Below are positions 34,481 to 44,022 of a stretch of 64,000 nucleotides of DNA, one piece after another. The DNA is from an uncultured Lachnospiraceae bacterium. Lineage in GTDB: Bacteria; Bacillota; Clostridia; Lachnospirales; Lachnospiraceae. Every line of letters starts with the position of its first letter. The first letter of the stretch is position 1. The notes under the pieces are model-generated. The model saw only the letters and a program-made list of their open reading frames with translations, was not told the origin of the DNA and made no database searches. The DNA lies in contig URQQ01000009.1 in assembly GCA_900549995.1 (NCBI GenBank), forward strand, positions 26,409-90,408. Direction: 5' to 3'. Both the position numbers and the translations under genes were made by a program.

Positions 34481-35809
34481 TCATGCCAAAAATGTATTTC
34501 TATATTCTTCCCGAATCTCTTCTGGTACAAGTTTTCCCCCGGTCGCCCATACAATATGTACTGCGTTCTCCATTTTCTCAGAAAGTCTGTGTTTCTTCAG
34601 AAATCCCGCTGTCTCTTCTTTGTTCATGATCCCTGTCACTCCATGGAATGCCGCGCAGGAAGATGGCTCAATAAAAATATTCTCCGCATTTAACAGCCCC
34701 CGCATATAATCATAGATGACTGGATCTTCCACAGTGAATTCCCCTGCCAGAAGTTTCTCCATTAATTTCCCGACGAACTTTGATGGCCTGCCGACTGCCA
34801 GCCCGTCTGCGCAGGTTTTTCCGCTAAGTCCTATATCCTGGACGCAGATCTCATTGTGAAGTTTGGTCACGAGGCCGAGCAGCATACACGGTGACTGTAC
34901 CGGCTCCACAAAAAAGCAATGTACATGATCTCCAAAGATCTGCTTCAATCCAAATGTAATACCTCCCGGCGCTCCCCCCACTCCGCACGGAATGTATACG
35001 AACAGCGGATGTTCCTCATCCACCTGAATCCCCTTGTCTTTCAGTTGTTTTGAAAGTCTCTCTGCCGCAACCGAATATCCCAAAAAGAGATTCTTTGAAT
35101 TTTCATCATCCACGAAATAACCGTTGGGATCTTTCCCTGCTTCCTCCCGTCCTTTCGTTACTGCATAACTGAAATCTGAATCATATTCTTTTACGTGCAC
35201 TCCTTTTTGTCTCAGCAGATCCTTTTTCCATTGTTTTGCATCCGCTGACATGTGGATCGTCACATCATACCCAAGAGCAGCACTGATGATTCCAATGCTA
35301 AGCCCAAGATTCCCCGTGGAACCGGCATGAATTCTGTATTTTCCGAAGAATTCCCTCATTCTGGGCTCTGCAAACTTCTCATAATTGTCCTCTTCCGTAA
35401 TCAGATTATTCTGAAGTGCAATCTCCTCGGAATGCTTCAAAATTTCATAAATTCCACCGCGTGCTTTCACCGAACCGGCAACTGCCAGGTCATTATCTTC
35501 TTTCAGAAACAGTTTTCCTGTCAGATTTGCACCATAAGTTTCATTTAATAATTCTTTCATCTGTGCAATCTCTGTCAACGGAGATTCAATCATTCCCCCC
35601 TGCGCCTCCGTCTCCGGGAAACATTTCCGGATGAACGGCGCAAACCGTTTAAATCTCCTGGATGCGTCTTCCATCTCTTCTCTCGTCACTGACAGCTCCT
35701 CGCCTGCCCTGGCAAATTCACAGTAATCCGGATTCATGTACACCGTTTCTCCCTGTTTCATAGCCTCCAGAAATGGAGCTGCAATTTCGGGTAGTTTTTC
35801 ATTTATCAT
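34481..35809 (-). CDS. dsdA: D-serine ammonia-lyase
   Basis: A 442-residue PLP enzyme that converts D-serine to pyruvate and ammonia. The PLP lysine is in VAGSVKARGGIYEIL (about residue 115); HAGSTGNLGLSIGI is the substrate/phosphate loop and FVYIPCGVGGAPGGI the glycine-rich phosphate-binding loop. Length and LSGKTCADGLAVGRPSKFVGK are typical of DsdA. It is followed by the MATE gene at a 4- to 18-bp junction. No DsdC/LysR regulator is adjacent. Confidence 0.94.
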   Translation of the reverse strand: MINEKLPEIAAPFLEAMKQGETVYMNPDYCEFARAGEELSVTREEMEDASRRFKRFAPFIRKCFPETEAQGGMIESPLTEIAQMKELLNETYGANLTGKLFLKEDNDLAVAGSVKARGGIYEILKHSEEIALQNNLITEEDNYEKFAEPRMREFFGKYRIHAGSTGNLGLSIGIISAALGYDVTIHMSADAKQWKKDLLRQKGVHVKEYDSDFSYAVTKGREEAGKDPNGYFVDDENSKNLFLGYSVAAERLSKQLKDKGIQVDEEHPLFVYIPCGVGGAPGGITFGLKQIFGDHVHCFFVEPVQSPCMLLGLVTKLHNEICVQDIGLSGKTCADGLAVGRPSKFVGKLMEKLLAGEFTVEDPVIYDYMRGLLNAENIFIEPSSCAAFHGVTGIMNKEETAGFLKKHRLSEKMENAVHIVWATGGKLVPEEIREEYRNTFLA

Positions 35810-35841
35810 AGCTTTTCCCTGCTCTTTCCTTTATTTGTCAT

Positions 35842-37443
35842 CTAAAAATACATCTCTTTTATAGCACAGAAATGTTCTTTTGACTTACGGTTATATACCA
35901 TTCCTACCGCCAGTATTTTTTTGCACCCATTCTTCTCTCTTAAACGAACAGAATAATTTCTCTCCTCGATTTGCCGTATAGCCATATCTGGTGTCGTATC
36001 TATTTTTAATTCCAATATAATCCCTTCATCACTAACTCGAAGTGGATAGAAAATAAAGTCCGCATATCCTTTACCAGCCCGGTCTTCCCGTTCGATTCGA
36101 TACCTGTCACGCGCTGACAAATAGAGTAAATTAACAAGAGCACTCAAATCTGCTTCATTATTATAATTCAAGATAGGCACCTCAGTGTCATGTGCAGCCG
36201 AAAGTATATCTTCCATTGTTTTGGTATCTTTCTCAAGTGTCGCTTGAAGCATCTCTTCGGAACGTTTTGCAAGCGCAGCAATATAACCCATCTCTTTTTT
36301 ATGAAGAACTTCTTCGTATTTCTGCATAAGCTCCTTATTAGGAATCGCAGCTTTTCCCTCTTTGTAAGTCAGCATTCCATAGACCAGCATTGCAGAAAAT
36401 ATATCCTCTCTGTTGTTTAGCGCCATCGTTTCTGCTGTAAAGTCTCTGATTGCCACTTCAATCCATTCTCCAGCAACCATGCGGACAATGTCATTTTGAA
36501 CTTCGTGCAGATTATGGTTGATGTAAAAGAAAATCTCATCATAAGGACCTGTTGCTGACCAGTACGTTCCCAGATGATTTTCTGTAAGCGCATAAATGAC
36601 TGAACGCGGATTAAAGATCGATTCTCCATCCGCCATTTGATATCCGTTATACCATTCCTTTAATTCATTGTAAGTAAACTGCACGCTTTCACTATTCTTC
36701 TGATACTTTTGATAAAGCTCTCTGACTTCCATATCAGAAAATCCAAAACATGTACTGAAATGAGCTATTCCAGTATTTGCCATCGTATATTCACTGAACA
36801 TATTCAGTGGTGATCCGCTGGAATATTTGGCAATAGGAAGTATTCCCGTCATATACGCCATCTCTACATATGTCTGGGATTTTAGTAAATTCTGTAAAAA
36901 ACGAAGGAATTTCATATGATCTTTTTTATTAAAAGTATCATCATGAAATATGAAATCCCATTCATCCATCACAAATATAAATCGTTCATTTTTTCTAACT
37001 CGAATCATTTCAAGCGCATCCCACGGACTGTCACACTCAGATAATTCACAGTCTGGATACAATTCGATCAGATCACGCATCATTTTCGCAACAATTGCCT
37101 GGATATAATCTTTGTAACTTTCACACATAAATGGCATTTTACTAAAATCAATAGTTATTACATTATGTTTATTGATATATTTAGAAAATTCAGGATGTTT
37201 TCCTATATTTAGCTGCTTAAATAGTTCCTCACTGTCACATCCCTTTGAAAAAAAGGAAGCTATTAGATTTGCCGCAGCCGTTTTCCCAAACCTTCGCGGC
37301 CGTGTAATACATATAAATCTGTTTTCTGTATTTATCACAGGAATCAGTTCTTCTATAATTTCTGATTTATCCACAAAGTATTCCATCTGTGTTATATACT
37401 TATATGATTCATAACAGGCATCATTGTTTAGATAATATCCCAT
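35842..37443 (-). CDS. AAA-ATPase-like protein with C-terminal PD-(D/E)XK nuclease-like domain
   Basis: A 533-residue protein of the large Firmicute/Bacteroidetes AAA_ATPase-like plus DUF1703 group. N-terminal YFVDKSEIIEELI and the P-loop variant TRPRRFGKTAAANLI (about residues 48-62) are diagnostic; the Walker B region is FIFVMDEWDFIF. The C-terminal third has GKGYADFIFYPL...ILELKID, the D and ExK of a PD-(D/E)XK nuclease fold. The family often occurs in many copies per genome and may be mobile-element- or defence-linked, but its role is unknown. It stands alone behind AGGAGGAACT. Confidence 0.9.
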   Translation of the reverse strand: MGYYLNNDACYESYKYITQMEYFVDKSEIIEELIPVINTENRFICITRPRRFGKTAAANLIASFFSKGCDSEELFKQLNIGKHPEFSKYINKHNVITIDFSKMPFMCESYKDYIQAIVAKMMRDLIELYPDCELSECDSPWDALEMIRVRKNERFIFVMDEWDFIFHDDTFNKKDHMKFLRFLQNLLKSQTYVEMAYMTGILPIAKYSSGSPLNMFSEYTMANTGIAHFSTCFGFSDMEVRELYQKYQKNSESVQFTYNELKEWYNGYQMADGESIFNPRSVIYALTENHLGTYWSATGPYDEIFFYINHNLHEVQNDIVRMVAGEWIEVAIRDFTAETMALNNREDIFSAMLVYGMLTYKEGKAAIPNKELMQKYEEVLHKKEMGYIAALAKRSEEMLQATLEKDTKTMEDILSAAHDTEVPILNYNNEADLSALVNLLYLSARDRYRIEREDRAGKGYADFIFYPLRVSDEGIILELKIDTTPDMAIRQIEERNYSVRLREKNGCKKILAVGMVYNRKSKEHFCAIKEMYF

Positions 37444-37644
37444 AGTTCCTCCTGCTTCTAATTCTTATTTTTAGTTTCCTTTATTTCCGCTGACTTATGC
37501 GTTAAGTATATCATATATCCTGTACGCTTTCATACCACAGAAACCTTCATTCATTCAAATTTTTCAGGTTATGCGTTTAACCTATTGTCAATCGGACGTT
37601 TTCGGATTATTCTTTCTATAGAGTAAAATGCAGGAAGGAAACTT

Positions 37645-38892
37645 ATGACTCAGGACAACATTATGAAAAAGAATGATACCCACACAATATATGCCTGTTA
37701 TCTTGGATACATTGTCCAGGCAATCATCAATAATCTTTCACCGCTTTTATTTTTGACTTTCGAGAAAGACTTCGGAATCTCGATTGGCAAAATTGGATTA
37801 TTAATCAGTATCAACTTTGGCGTTCAGATGATTGTGGATGCCCTTGCCGCCAGATATGTCGACCAGATCGGTTACCGGACTTCTATCGTGGCTGCCCATA
37901 TCTTCTGTACAGCCGGGCTTCTCGGGATGGGGATTTTCCCATTCCTCTTCCCTGACGCATTCACCGGACTTGTAATCGCAATCATCCTGAATTCCATCGG
38001 CGGCGGGCTGATTGAAGTTCTTGTAAGTCCGATTGTGGAAGCCGCACCATCTTCCAAGGCGAAAGATACTGCAATGAGCCTTCTGCACTCTTTTTACTGC
38101 TGGGGGCATGTTGGAATGGTTCTCTTATCCACGGTTGGATTTAAAATCTTTGGAATGGGACACTGGTATTATCTGCCGGTTCTCTGGGCGGTTTTCCCAT
38201 TTGTCAACATTTTCATCTTCGCCAGAGTCCCAATCCGGGTTCTGACAGCCGAAGATGAACGGATACCTTTTAAGAAACTGATCTCCACAAAATTATTCTG
38301 GATTTTTTTCCTTCTGATGATTTGTGCCGGTGCCGCTGAACAGGCAATGTCACAGTGGGCTTCTCTGTTCGCAGAAGCCGGCCTTCAACAGTCAAAAGCT
38401 GTCGGTGATCTTTTGGGTCCCTGCCTGTTTGCCTTACTCATGGGATCTTCCCGGATGTTCTACGGCAGATTCGGCGAAAAAATAGACCTTCAGAATTTTA
38501 TGACCGGAAGCAGTATTTTGTGTATTCTCAGTTATCTTGTTGCGGTGTTTTCACCGTACCCGGTTCTTGCACTGATCGGCTGTGGAATGTGCGGACTGTC
38601 GGTCGGTATCATGTGGCCCGGAACTTTCAGCCTTGCCGCGAAAAAATGCCCGCAGGGCGGAACTGCCATGTTCGCTCTGTTTGCTCTGGCCGGCGATGTG
38701 GGCTGCAGTGTGGGACCCGGACTTGTCAGTGTGGTCTCGAAATCCTGGCCCTCTTACGGGCTGAAGGCCGGTCTTGCCGCAGCAATCATTTTTCCGCTTC
38801 TTATGATTCTCGTGATTGCCTATCAGAAGCGGACGTTATCAGATACCCCTGCACTCACAGCCTTTACAAAGAAGGAGGAAACAAATGCGTAA
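37645..38892 (+). CDS. Major facilitator superfamily transporter
   Basis: A 415-residue protein with about 12 hydrophobic helices, MFS loop motifs such as DALAARYVDQIGYRTSIVAAH between helices 2 and 3, and a central cytoplasmic loop around ERIPFKKLISTKLF. The GGGLIEVLVSPIVEAAP stretch and a similar GMCGLSVGIMWPGTFSLAAKKCPQGGT are typical of the FucP/sugar-type branch. It starts behind AGGAAGGAAACTT and overlaps the Nudix gene by 8 bp. The substrate is not assignable. Confidence 0.9.
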   Translation: MTQDNIMKKNDTHTIYACYLGYIVQAIINNLSPLLFLTFEKDFGISIGKIGLLISINFGVQMIVDALAARYVDQIGYRTSIVAAHIFCTAGLLGMGIFPFLFPDAFTGLVIAIILNSIGGGLIEVLVSPIVEAAPSSKAKDTAMSLLHSFYCWGHVGMVLLSTVGFKIFGMGHWYYLPVLWAVFPFVNIFIFARVPIRVLTAEDERIPFKKLISTKLFWIFFLLMICAGAAEQAMSQWASLFAEAGLQQSKAVGDLLGPCLFALLMGSSRMFYGRFGEKIDLQNFMTGSSILCILSYLVAVFSPYPVLALIGCGMCGLSVGIMWPGTFSLAAKKCPQGGTAMFALFALAGDVGCSVGPGLVSVVSKSWPSYGLKAGLAAAIIFPLLMILVIAYQKRTLSDTPALTAFTKKEETNA

Positions 38893-39358
38893 TCTTACAA
38901 CACTCTGCTATCTGGAAAAAGACGGCAAGTACCTCATGCTTCACCGCATCGTCAAAAAAAATGATGTGAATAAAGATAAATGGATTGGAATCGGAGGACA
39001 TTTCGAATATGGGGAAAGCCCGGAAGAATGCCTGCTCCGTGAAGCCCTCGAGGAGACAGGCCTTACCCTGACTTCCTACCAGTTCCGCGGTATCATCACC
39101 TTCCTCTGTGATGATTATGAACCGGAATACATGTGTCTGTATACCGCAGATGGGTTCGAGGGAGAGATGATTCCCTGTGATGAAGGAACTCTGGAATGGA
39201 TTCCCAAAGAAGAGATAAAGAACCTGAATCTCTGGACTGGCGATCTGATCTTCTTCCGGCTTCTTGAGGAAAATGTTCCGTTCTTTTCTCTGAAACTCCG
39301 GTATGAAAACAATGTATTAAAAGAGGCCTGCCTCGATGGGCAGACCCTGAAAATTTAA
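38885..39358 (+). CDS. Nudix hydrolase (8-oxo-dGTP diphosphatase type)
   Basis: About 157 residues. The Nudix box is GHFEYGESPEECLLREALEE followed by TGL (GX5EX7REUXEEXGU satisfied). The first residues MRNLTTLCYLEKDGKYLMLHR resemble MutT/YtkD-type enzymes. The start at 38885, behind AAGGAGG, overlaps the end of the MFS gene by 8 bp, so the two are coupled. It probably hydrolyses an oxidised nucleoside triphosphate; the substrate is inferred from the short MutT-like form. Confidence 0.9.
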   Translation: MRNLTTLCYLEKDGKYLMLHRIVKKNDVNKDKWIGIGGHFEYGESPEECLLREALEETGLTLTSYQFRGIITFLCDDYEPEYMCLYTADGFEGEMIPCDEGTLEWIPKEEIKNLNLWTGDLIFFRLLEENVPFFSLKLRYENNVLKEACLDGQTLKI

Positions 39359-39374
39359 ACAGTATCATCTCTGT

Positions 39375-39406
39375 CAGGTATCCGGATACGCACTTCCGGG
39401 TACCTG
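39375..39406 (+). terminator. Terminator of the MFS/Nudix operon
   Basis: Arms CAGGTATCCGGA / TCCGGGTACCTG with an eight-base loop and one mismatch, then ATTTTTAT on the plus strand. Confidence 0.8.
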
Positions 39407-39410
39407 ATTT

Positions 39411-40202
39411 TTATCCCAGTGCCACATCCAGTATCATCATCACAAGGAATCCTCCCATGACGCCAAGAGTTCCCACATTCGAATGTTCTCCCAGATGAGC
39501 TTCCGGAATCAGTTCTTCCACAACAACATAGACCATGGCCCCTGCAGCAAATGATAACAGCCATGGCATCAGAGGTTCAATCTGCGCCGCAATCAGCGTC
39601 ACTGCAATTCCAAAAATGGGTTCTACAATTCCCGAAAGACTTCCAAGTACGAATGCCCTTCCCCGGGAGAATCCTTCCTGCCGAAGCGGGAGTGAGATCG
39701 CCGCTCCTTCCGGGAAGTTCTGAATTCCAATTCCGATTGCAAGTGCCAGCGCCGCCGTGTTAAGTGCCGCATTTCCATTATTCTGCGCCGCAAGCGCAAA
39801 GGAAAGTCCAACTGCCATTCCCTCCGGAATATTATGAAGTGTCACCGCCAGCACAAGCATCGTCGTCCTCTTCCAGGAGGAAGATACCCCCTCCGGCTCA
39901 TCAGTTCCCGGATGAAGATGCGGAAGAAACGTATCCATCAGAAGCAGGAATGCCCCTCCAAGTATAAAGCCTCCGGCTGCAGGTATCCAACCGACAGATC
40001 CATTTTCCTCTGCCTGATTGATCGCCGGAATCAAAAGTGACCATACAGACGCTGCAATCATAACTCCCGCCGCAAAGCCCAGAAAGATTCTCTGTACTCC
40101 CTCCTTCATATCTTTGCGGAAAAAGAATACGACCGCCGCTCCAAGTGTCGTCATCAAAAATGTAAAACCAGTACCGCACGCTGCCCATGCAACTGCATTC
40201 AT
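39411..40202 (-). CDS. ZIP family divalent metal transporter
   Basis: About 263 residues with eight predicted helices. Helix 4 has HNIPEGMAVGLSFAL and helix 5 IGIGIQNFPEGAAISLPL, the two HNxPEG/NxPEG metal-binding motifs of ZIP/GufA transporters. A histidine-containing loop (FLPHLHPG) separates the halves. The ATG at 40202 follows AAGGTGGAG; the longer frame overlaps the HAD gene and lacks a ribosome site. It should import zinc or iron. It is 16 bp after the HAD gene in an operon. Confidence 0.93.
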   Translation of the reverse strand: MNAVAWAACGTGFTFLMTTLGAAVVFFFRKDMKEGVQRIFLGFAAGVMIAASVWSLLIPAINQAEENGSVGWIPAAGGFILGGAFLLLMDTFLPHLHPGTDEPEGVSSSWKRTTMLVLAVTLHNIPEGMAVGLSFALAAQNNGNAALNTAALALAIGIGIQNFPEGAAISLPLRQEGFSRGRAFVLGSLSGIVEPIFGIAVTLIAAQIEPLMPWLLSFAAGAMVYVVVEELIPEAHLGEHSNVGTLGVMGGFLVMMILDVALG

Positions 40203-40218
40203 CTCTCCACCTTCTTTC

Positions 40219-40887
40219 TTATACTGTCTTAAACCCACTCATCTCTTTAAGCTTCCTTTCAAGTTCACTGACATTCTCCACGATATCATCCGCATCTGCA
40301 TCCTCAAGCTCACTGCGGTCTCCGTATCCATACAGCACTCCCACAGAAGCAAGTCCGTTTTCTTTTGCACCGTCGATATCCAGCCTCCGGTCACCAATCA
40401 TCACCACATCGTCCTTTGCAGTAATCTGATTCATTTTTAAAAGATATGCGATCACATCCGCCTTCTTCTCCCTGCTTCCGTCCATCGTGCTCCCCTGAAC
40501 ATCTTCAAAATAACCCAAGAGATTGAAATGTTCCAGAATCTGCTTTGAATACCCGGTTGGCTTGGAGGTTGCCACAAAAAGTCTTGCACCTTGATCTTTG
40601 AGGTTCTTAAGCATTTCCGGAATCCCCGGATACACCTCATTTTCGAAAAGCCCGCGCTCTGAAAAATATTCTCTGTATTTCCACACTGCTTCTTCTGCTC
40701 TCTCCTCACTGAACCCATAGAATTTCATAAAGGATTCCCTAAGCGGAGGCCCGATAAACGGATATAATACCGAACGGTCTGAAACCTCAATCCCATATTT
40801 ATCAAGCGCATATGCCACAGAATTTGTGATCCCGGTTCCCGGATCTGTCAATGTCCCGTCCAGATCAAATAAAAATATATGCTTCAC
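40219..40887 (-). CDS. HAD superfamily phosphatase (phosphoglycolate phosphatase-like)
   Basis: A 222-residue HAD hydrolase: motif I FLFDLDGTLTDPGT (nucleophile D9), motif II VATSKPTGY, a motif III lysine, and motif IV VVMIGDRRLDIDGAKENG. The cap domain between motifs I and II is the helical type. The GTG start at 40887 follows AGGAGGCGGACA. It probably dephosphorylates phosphoglycolate or another small phosphate ester. It is operonic with the ZIP transporter gene, which has no obvious metabolic reason. Confidence 0.9.
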   Translation of the reverse strand: MKHIFLFDLDGTLTDPGTGITNSVAYALDKYGIEVSDRSVLYPFIGPPLRESFMKFYGFSEERAEEAVWKYREYFSERGLFENEVYPGIPEMLKNLKDQGARLFVATSKPTGYSKQILEHFNLLGYFEDVQGSTMDGSREKKADVIAYLLKMNQITAKDDVVMIGDRRLDIDGAKENGLASVGVLYGYGDRSELEDADADDIVENVSELERKLKEMSGFKTV

Positions 40888-40955
40888 TGTCCGCCTCCTG
40901 TACTGTCAATTGATATGAACCATTATATCCACAAATCCTTTGAATTACAAGAAAA

Positions 40956-40986
40956 GAATGGAACCGCCCTTTCCCCGGTCCCATTC
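40956..40986 (-). terminator. Terminator of the lactate dehydrogenase gene
   Basis: Arms GAATGGAACCG / CGGTCCCATTC (one mismatch) with a nine-base loop; on the minus strand TTTTCTTG follows. Confidence 0.85.
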
Positions 40987-40998
40987 TCCGCTCACTTT

Positions 40999-41946
40999 TT
41001 ACAGTCCGATATGGCTGATCACTTGTTTCATCTGCGCCGCTGATTTCTCAAGCTGTTCTATCTCCCTCCCATTCAGCGGAATATTCAGCACTCTCTCCAC
41101 GCCGTCTTTTCCGACAATGGACGGAACGCTTAAAGATAACCCTCTAAGCCCATATTCCCCGTCAAGCATCACGGATACCGGAAGCACCGAATGTTCGTCA
41201 CGGATGATACATTCTGCGATTCTTCCAACCGCCATCGCTATGCCATAATAGGTCGCACCCTTTCTTTCAATAATATCATATGCGCTGTCCCTGACATCTG
41301 TATAGATTTTTTCCATCCTCTCCGTATAATCCTTATGCCCCATGAATTCATAGAAATGATCCAGATCAATTCCCGATATATTTGCGCCGCTCCATACAGC
41401 AAGTTCACTGTCCCCATGTTCGCCGATAATTACCGCATGGACACTTCTTGCATCTACCTTAAGCTCCTGGCTCAACAGATATTTTAACCTTGCCGTATCA
41501 AGCACTGTTCCCGACCCAATCACCCTCTCAGGCGGGACCCCCGACATTTTCAGTGCAGCATAAGTAAGGACATCCACCGGATTGGAGACAATCAGAAGAA
41601 TTCCTTCACAGGAACGTTTCGTAATTTCGCTGATAACGCCATTCATGATCCCTACATTTTTATCTATCAGGTCTATTCTCGTCTCATCCGGTTTCTGATT
41701 CGCCCCCGCTGTGATAATGATCATGGAACAGTCCGTAATGTCATCATAGGTTCCCGCGTAAATCTCCATCATGGAACCGGTATATGGAAGCCCATGGCTT
41801 AAATCCATTGCCTCTCCTTCCGCTTTCTCCCTGTTAATATCCAGAAGTACAATCTCAGAAAAAATCCGTTTTTCCATCAACGCAAACGCGATCGATGAAC
41901 CTACAAAACCACATCCGATCACTGCCGCTTTTCTTATATTCATCAT
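40999..41946 (-). CDS. ldh: L-lactate dehydrogenase
   Basis: About 315 residues of the LDH/MDH family. The Rossmann motif is AAVIGCGFVGSSIAFALM, the substrate-specificity loop contains NQKPDETRIDL, where the glutamine before KPDETR favours lactate/pyruvate over malate, and the catalytic histidine is in IIGEHGDSELAVWSG. It interconverts pyruvate and L-lactate with NADH, ending fermentation. The ATG at 41946 (or 41943) follows GAAGGAGATTG. It is monocistronic with a terminator. Promoter elements in the short gap to the divergent GntR gene could not be picked with confidence. Confidence 0.94.
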   Translation of the reverse strand: MMNIRKAAVIGCGFVGSSIAFALMEKRIFSEIVLLDINREKAEGEAMDLSHGLPYTGSMMEIYAGTYDDITDCSMIIITAGANQKPDETRIDLIDKNVGIMNGVISEITKRSCEGILLIVSNPVDVLTYAALKMSGVPPERVIGSGTVLDTARLKYLLSQELKVDARSVHAVIIGEHGDSELAVWSGANISGIDLDHFYEFMGHKDYTERMEKIYTDVRDSAYDIIERKGATYYGIAMAVGRIAECIIRDEHSVLPVSVMLDGEYGLRGLSLSVPSIVGKDGVERVLNIPLNGREIEQLEKSAAQMKQVISHIGL

Positions 41947-42035
41947 TTTCAATCTCCTTCGCTCTTATTCCGACTACAGAATTTCATGGATATAGCATTC
42001 CCCATACAATTCTTTACATACATCCATATCAGCCA

Positions 42036-42086
42036 TTGACAAAGCATTACACTATGTATATAATGTACTTATACAATAAGTACATT
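42036..42086 (+). promoter_or_regulatory. Promoter and perfect GntR-type operator
   Basis: TTGACA (42036-42041), a 17-base spacer and TATAAT (42059-42064), followed at the start point by a perfect inverted repeat AATGTACTTA-n5-TAAGTACATT (42062-42086). The repeat is of the size bound by YtrA-type GntR dimers, so the downstream regulator probably represses its own operon. Confidence 0.9.
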
Positions 42087-42110
42087 AATTAACATTAAAG
42101 GAGGCCTCGC

Positions 42111-42488
42111 GTGGAAATCATTATCAGCAGCAATACAAGCAAACCAATTTATGAACAGATTACACTTCAGATAAAGGCGAAGATTATGAGCGGAGAGCTG
42201 AAAACCGGTGATCCGATTCCCTCCATGAGAGCACTGGCAAAGTCACTTCATATCAGTGTCATCACTGTCCAGAAGGCCTACGAAGATCTGCAGAGGGATG
42301 GATTTATCGACACTACCGTCGGACGGGGAAGTTTTGTATCTGCCCAGAATAAAGATTTTTACCAGGAAGAACAACAGAGGAAAATCGAAGAACACCTTCA
42401 GGAAGCGGCCGATATCGGGAGAACAAGCGGCATACCGCTGGAGAAACTGATAGAAATTTTATCCATTTTTTATGAAGAGGAGGAGTAG
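42111..42488 (+). CDS. GntR family regulator, YtrA subfamily
   Basis: A 125-residue repressor. The winged helix is in KPIYEQITLQIKAKIMSGELKTGDPIPSMRALAKSL with SVITVQKAYEDLQRDGFIDTTVGRG; the C-terminus is a short dimerising helix rather than a ligand-binding domain, which is the YtrA subfamily. The start is GTG at 42111 behind AAAGGAGG. It heads an operon with an ATPase and an ABC-2 permease, the usual YtrA layout, and has a perfect operator at its promoter. Such operons respond to cell-wall antibiotics in relatives; the inducer here is unknown. Confidence 0.95.
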   Translation: MEIIISSNTSKPIYEQITLQIKAKIMSGELKTGDPIPSMRALAKSLHISVITVQKAYEDLQRDGFIDTTVGRGSFVSAQNKDFYQEEQQRKIEEHLQEAADIGRTSGIPLEKLIEILSIFYEEEE

Positions 42489-42491
42489 ATT

Positions 42492-43355
42492 ATGGAGCAC
42501 ATATTAGCTGTAAAAAATTTGACCAAACAATATCCGGGATTTAAATTAGACCACATCTCATTTGAAGTTCCCAAAGGATGTATCATGGGAATTGTCGGAG
42601 AAAACGGTGCCGGAAAGAGTACTACGTTAAATGCAATACTTGACCTTATAAAAAAAGATGAAGGTTCCATTTTATTCTGGGGAAAAGAACTTTCTCCGAA
42701 AGACTGCTCCATCAAAGAAGACATCGGAGTTGTATTTGATGAAATCAATTTCTATGATACATTAACACCTGCCAAAATAGAAAAGATCCTTGCCGCCGCA
42801 TACAAACAATGGGATAAAGAAGAATATTACCGGCTGATGAAGTATTTCCAACTGCCGGTAAACAAAGAAATCAAGACATTCTCCAAAGGAATGAAAATGA
42901 AACTGAATATTTCCACAGCACTCTCCCATCATCCCAAGCTCCTGATCCTTGACGAGGCAACCAGCGGACTTGATCCAGTCATGAGAGATGACATTCTGGA
43001 TGTTTTCCTTGAATTTGTCCAGGATGAAGAACACTCCATCTTAATGTCTTCCCATATCACTACGGATCTCGAAAAAGTCGCGGACTATATTACATTCATT
43101 CATCAGGGGAAACTTGTCTTTACTTCACAGAAAGATGACCTGCTTTACAATTACGGAATTATCCGCTGCGGTGCTGCACAGTTTGATGAGATTGACAAAA
43201 CTTCCGTTCTTGCATGGCGGAAATGTGACTACCAGTGGGAGCTCCTTGTCCCTGATAAAAAAGCGGCACAGCGTAAATACAAAAATGCCGTGATAGACAA
43301 CGCAACGATTGATGATATTCTTTTACTCTATATAAAGGGGGAACGGACAAAATGA
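42492..43355 (+). CDS. ABC transporter ATP-binding protein of the YtrA-type operon
   Basis: A 287-residue ATPase. Walker A is GENGAGKST (36-44), Walker B LLILDEATSGLDP, and the signature is KTFSKGMKMKLN, an SKGM variant of the usual SGGQ, seen in this exporter subfamily. It starts 3 bp after the GntR stop and overlaps the permease by 4 bp. It powers the adjacent permease. The cargo is probably a peptide antibiotic or lipid; this is an inference from operon type. Confidence 0.93.
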   Translation: MEHILAVKNLTKQYPGFKLDHISFEVPKGCIMGIVGENGAGKSTTLNAILDLIKKDEGSILFWGKELSPKDCSIKEDIGVVFDEINFYDTLTPAKIEKILAAAYKQWDKEEYYRLMKYFQLPVNKEIKTFSKGMKMKLNISTALSHHPKLLILDEATSGLDPVMRDDILDVFLEFVQDEEHSILMSSHITTDLEKVADYITFIHQGKLVFTSQKDDLLYNYGIIRCGAAQFDEIDKTSVLAWRKCDYQWELLVPDKKAAQRKYKNAVIDNATIDDILLLYIKGERTK

Positions 43356-44008
43356 AAAGTCTGATATTAAAAGATTTGTATAATATTTCTCATAATTCGA
43401 AAGTTATGCTGGCAATGCTTCTTTTATTTGCCTTTACAACACTTCCTCAGGGTGGTACCGAAGGTTACATTGTCATGTGCTGTCTGTTATGTTCCATGAT
43501 GGTTGTAACAACCTTCAGCTTTGATGAGAATTCAAAATGGACGAAATATGCTTTGGTTCTTCCTCTTTCTAAGAAGGATTATGTACTCAGCAAATTTATT
43601 ATCCTGCTTATTTTTTCCTTGATAGGAGCCGCATTTGGCCTGGTTTTCGGCTCGTTTCTCGGAGTTGTCCTGCATAAGTTCAGCGGAAGTTTTACAGAGA
43701 CACTTCTGTCCCAGCTTTTTATAGCTTTGATTGGTGTTGCACTCTCAATCACTTTTGGAAGCTTTACGATTCCTCTGCTTTTCAAATATGGTGCTGAAAA
43801 AGCCAGAATGATGCTACTTCTTGCATTTGGTCTTCCTGCAGTACTTTTTTTTGGAATCTATAAGCTTCTGGATACTCTTGGGATTCCGGTAACAGACCAT
43901 ACATTTATGATGGCTCTTCGATTTACTCCATTAGCAGCAGTCATTATCGTCTTCCTCATGTATAAAATCAGTTACGTTGTATTTCTAAAAAAAGAACTGA
44001 ATTCCTGA
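43352..44008 (+). CDS. ABC-2 type permease of the YtrA-type operon
   Basis: A 218-residue membrane protein with six hydrophobic segments (VMLAMLLLFAFTTLP, FIILLIFSLIGAAFGLVFGSFLGVVL and others) and a short cytoplasmic N-terminus MKSLILKDLYNI typical of ABC-2 permeases. It forms the channel for the preceding ATPase, with a 4-bp gene overlap. A terminator follows at 44023-44052. Confidence 0.9.
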   Translation: MKSLILKDLYNISHNSKVMLAMLLLFAFTTLPQGGTEGYIVMCCLLCSMMVVTTFSFDENSKWTKYALVLPLSKKDYVLSKFIILLIFSLIGAAFGLVFGSFLGVVLHKFSGSFTETLLSQLFIALIGVALSITFGSFTIPLLFKYGAEKARMMLLLAFGLPAVLFFGIYKLLDTLGIPVTDHTFMMALRFTPLAAVIIVFLMYKISYVVFLKKELNS

Positions 44009-44022
44009 CTTAAATTCTGCAC

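Noticed and set aside
35842..37443. AAA/PD-(D/E)XK protein as part of a defence island
   Set aside because: Its neighbours are a D-serine dehydratase and an MFS transporter, and no other defence gene is nearby.
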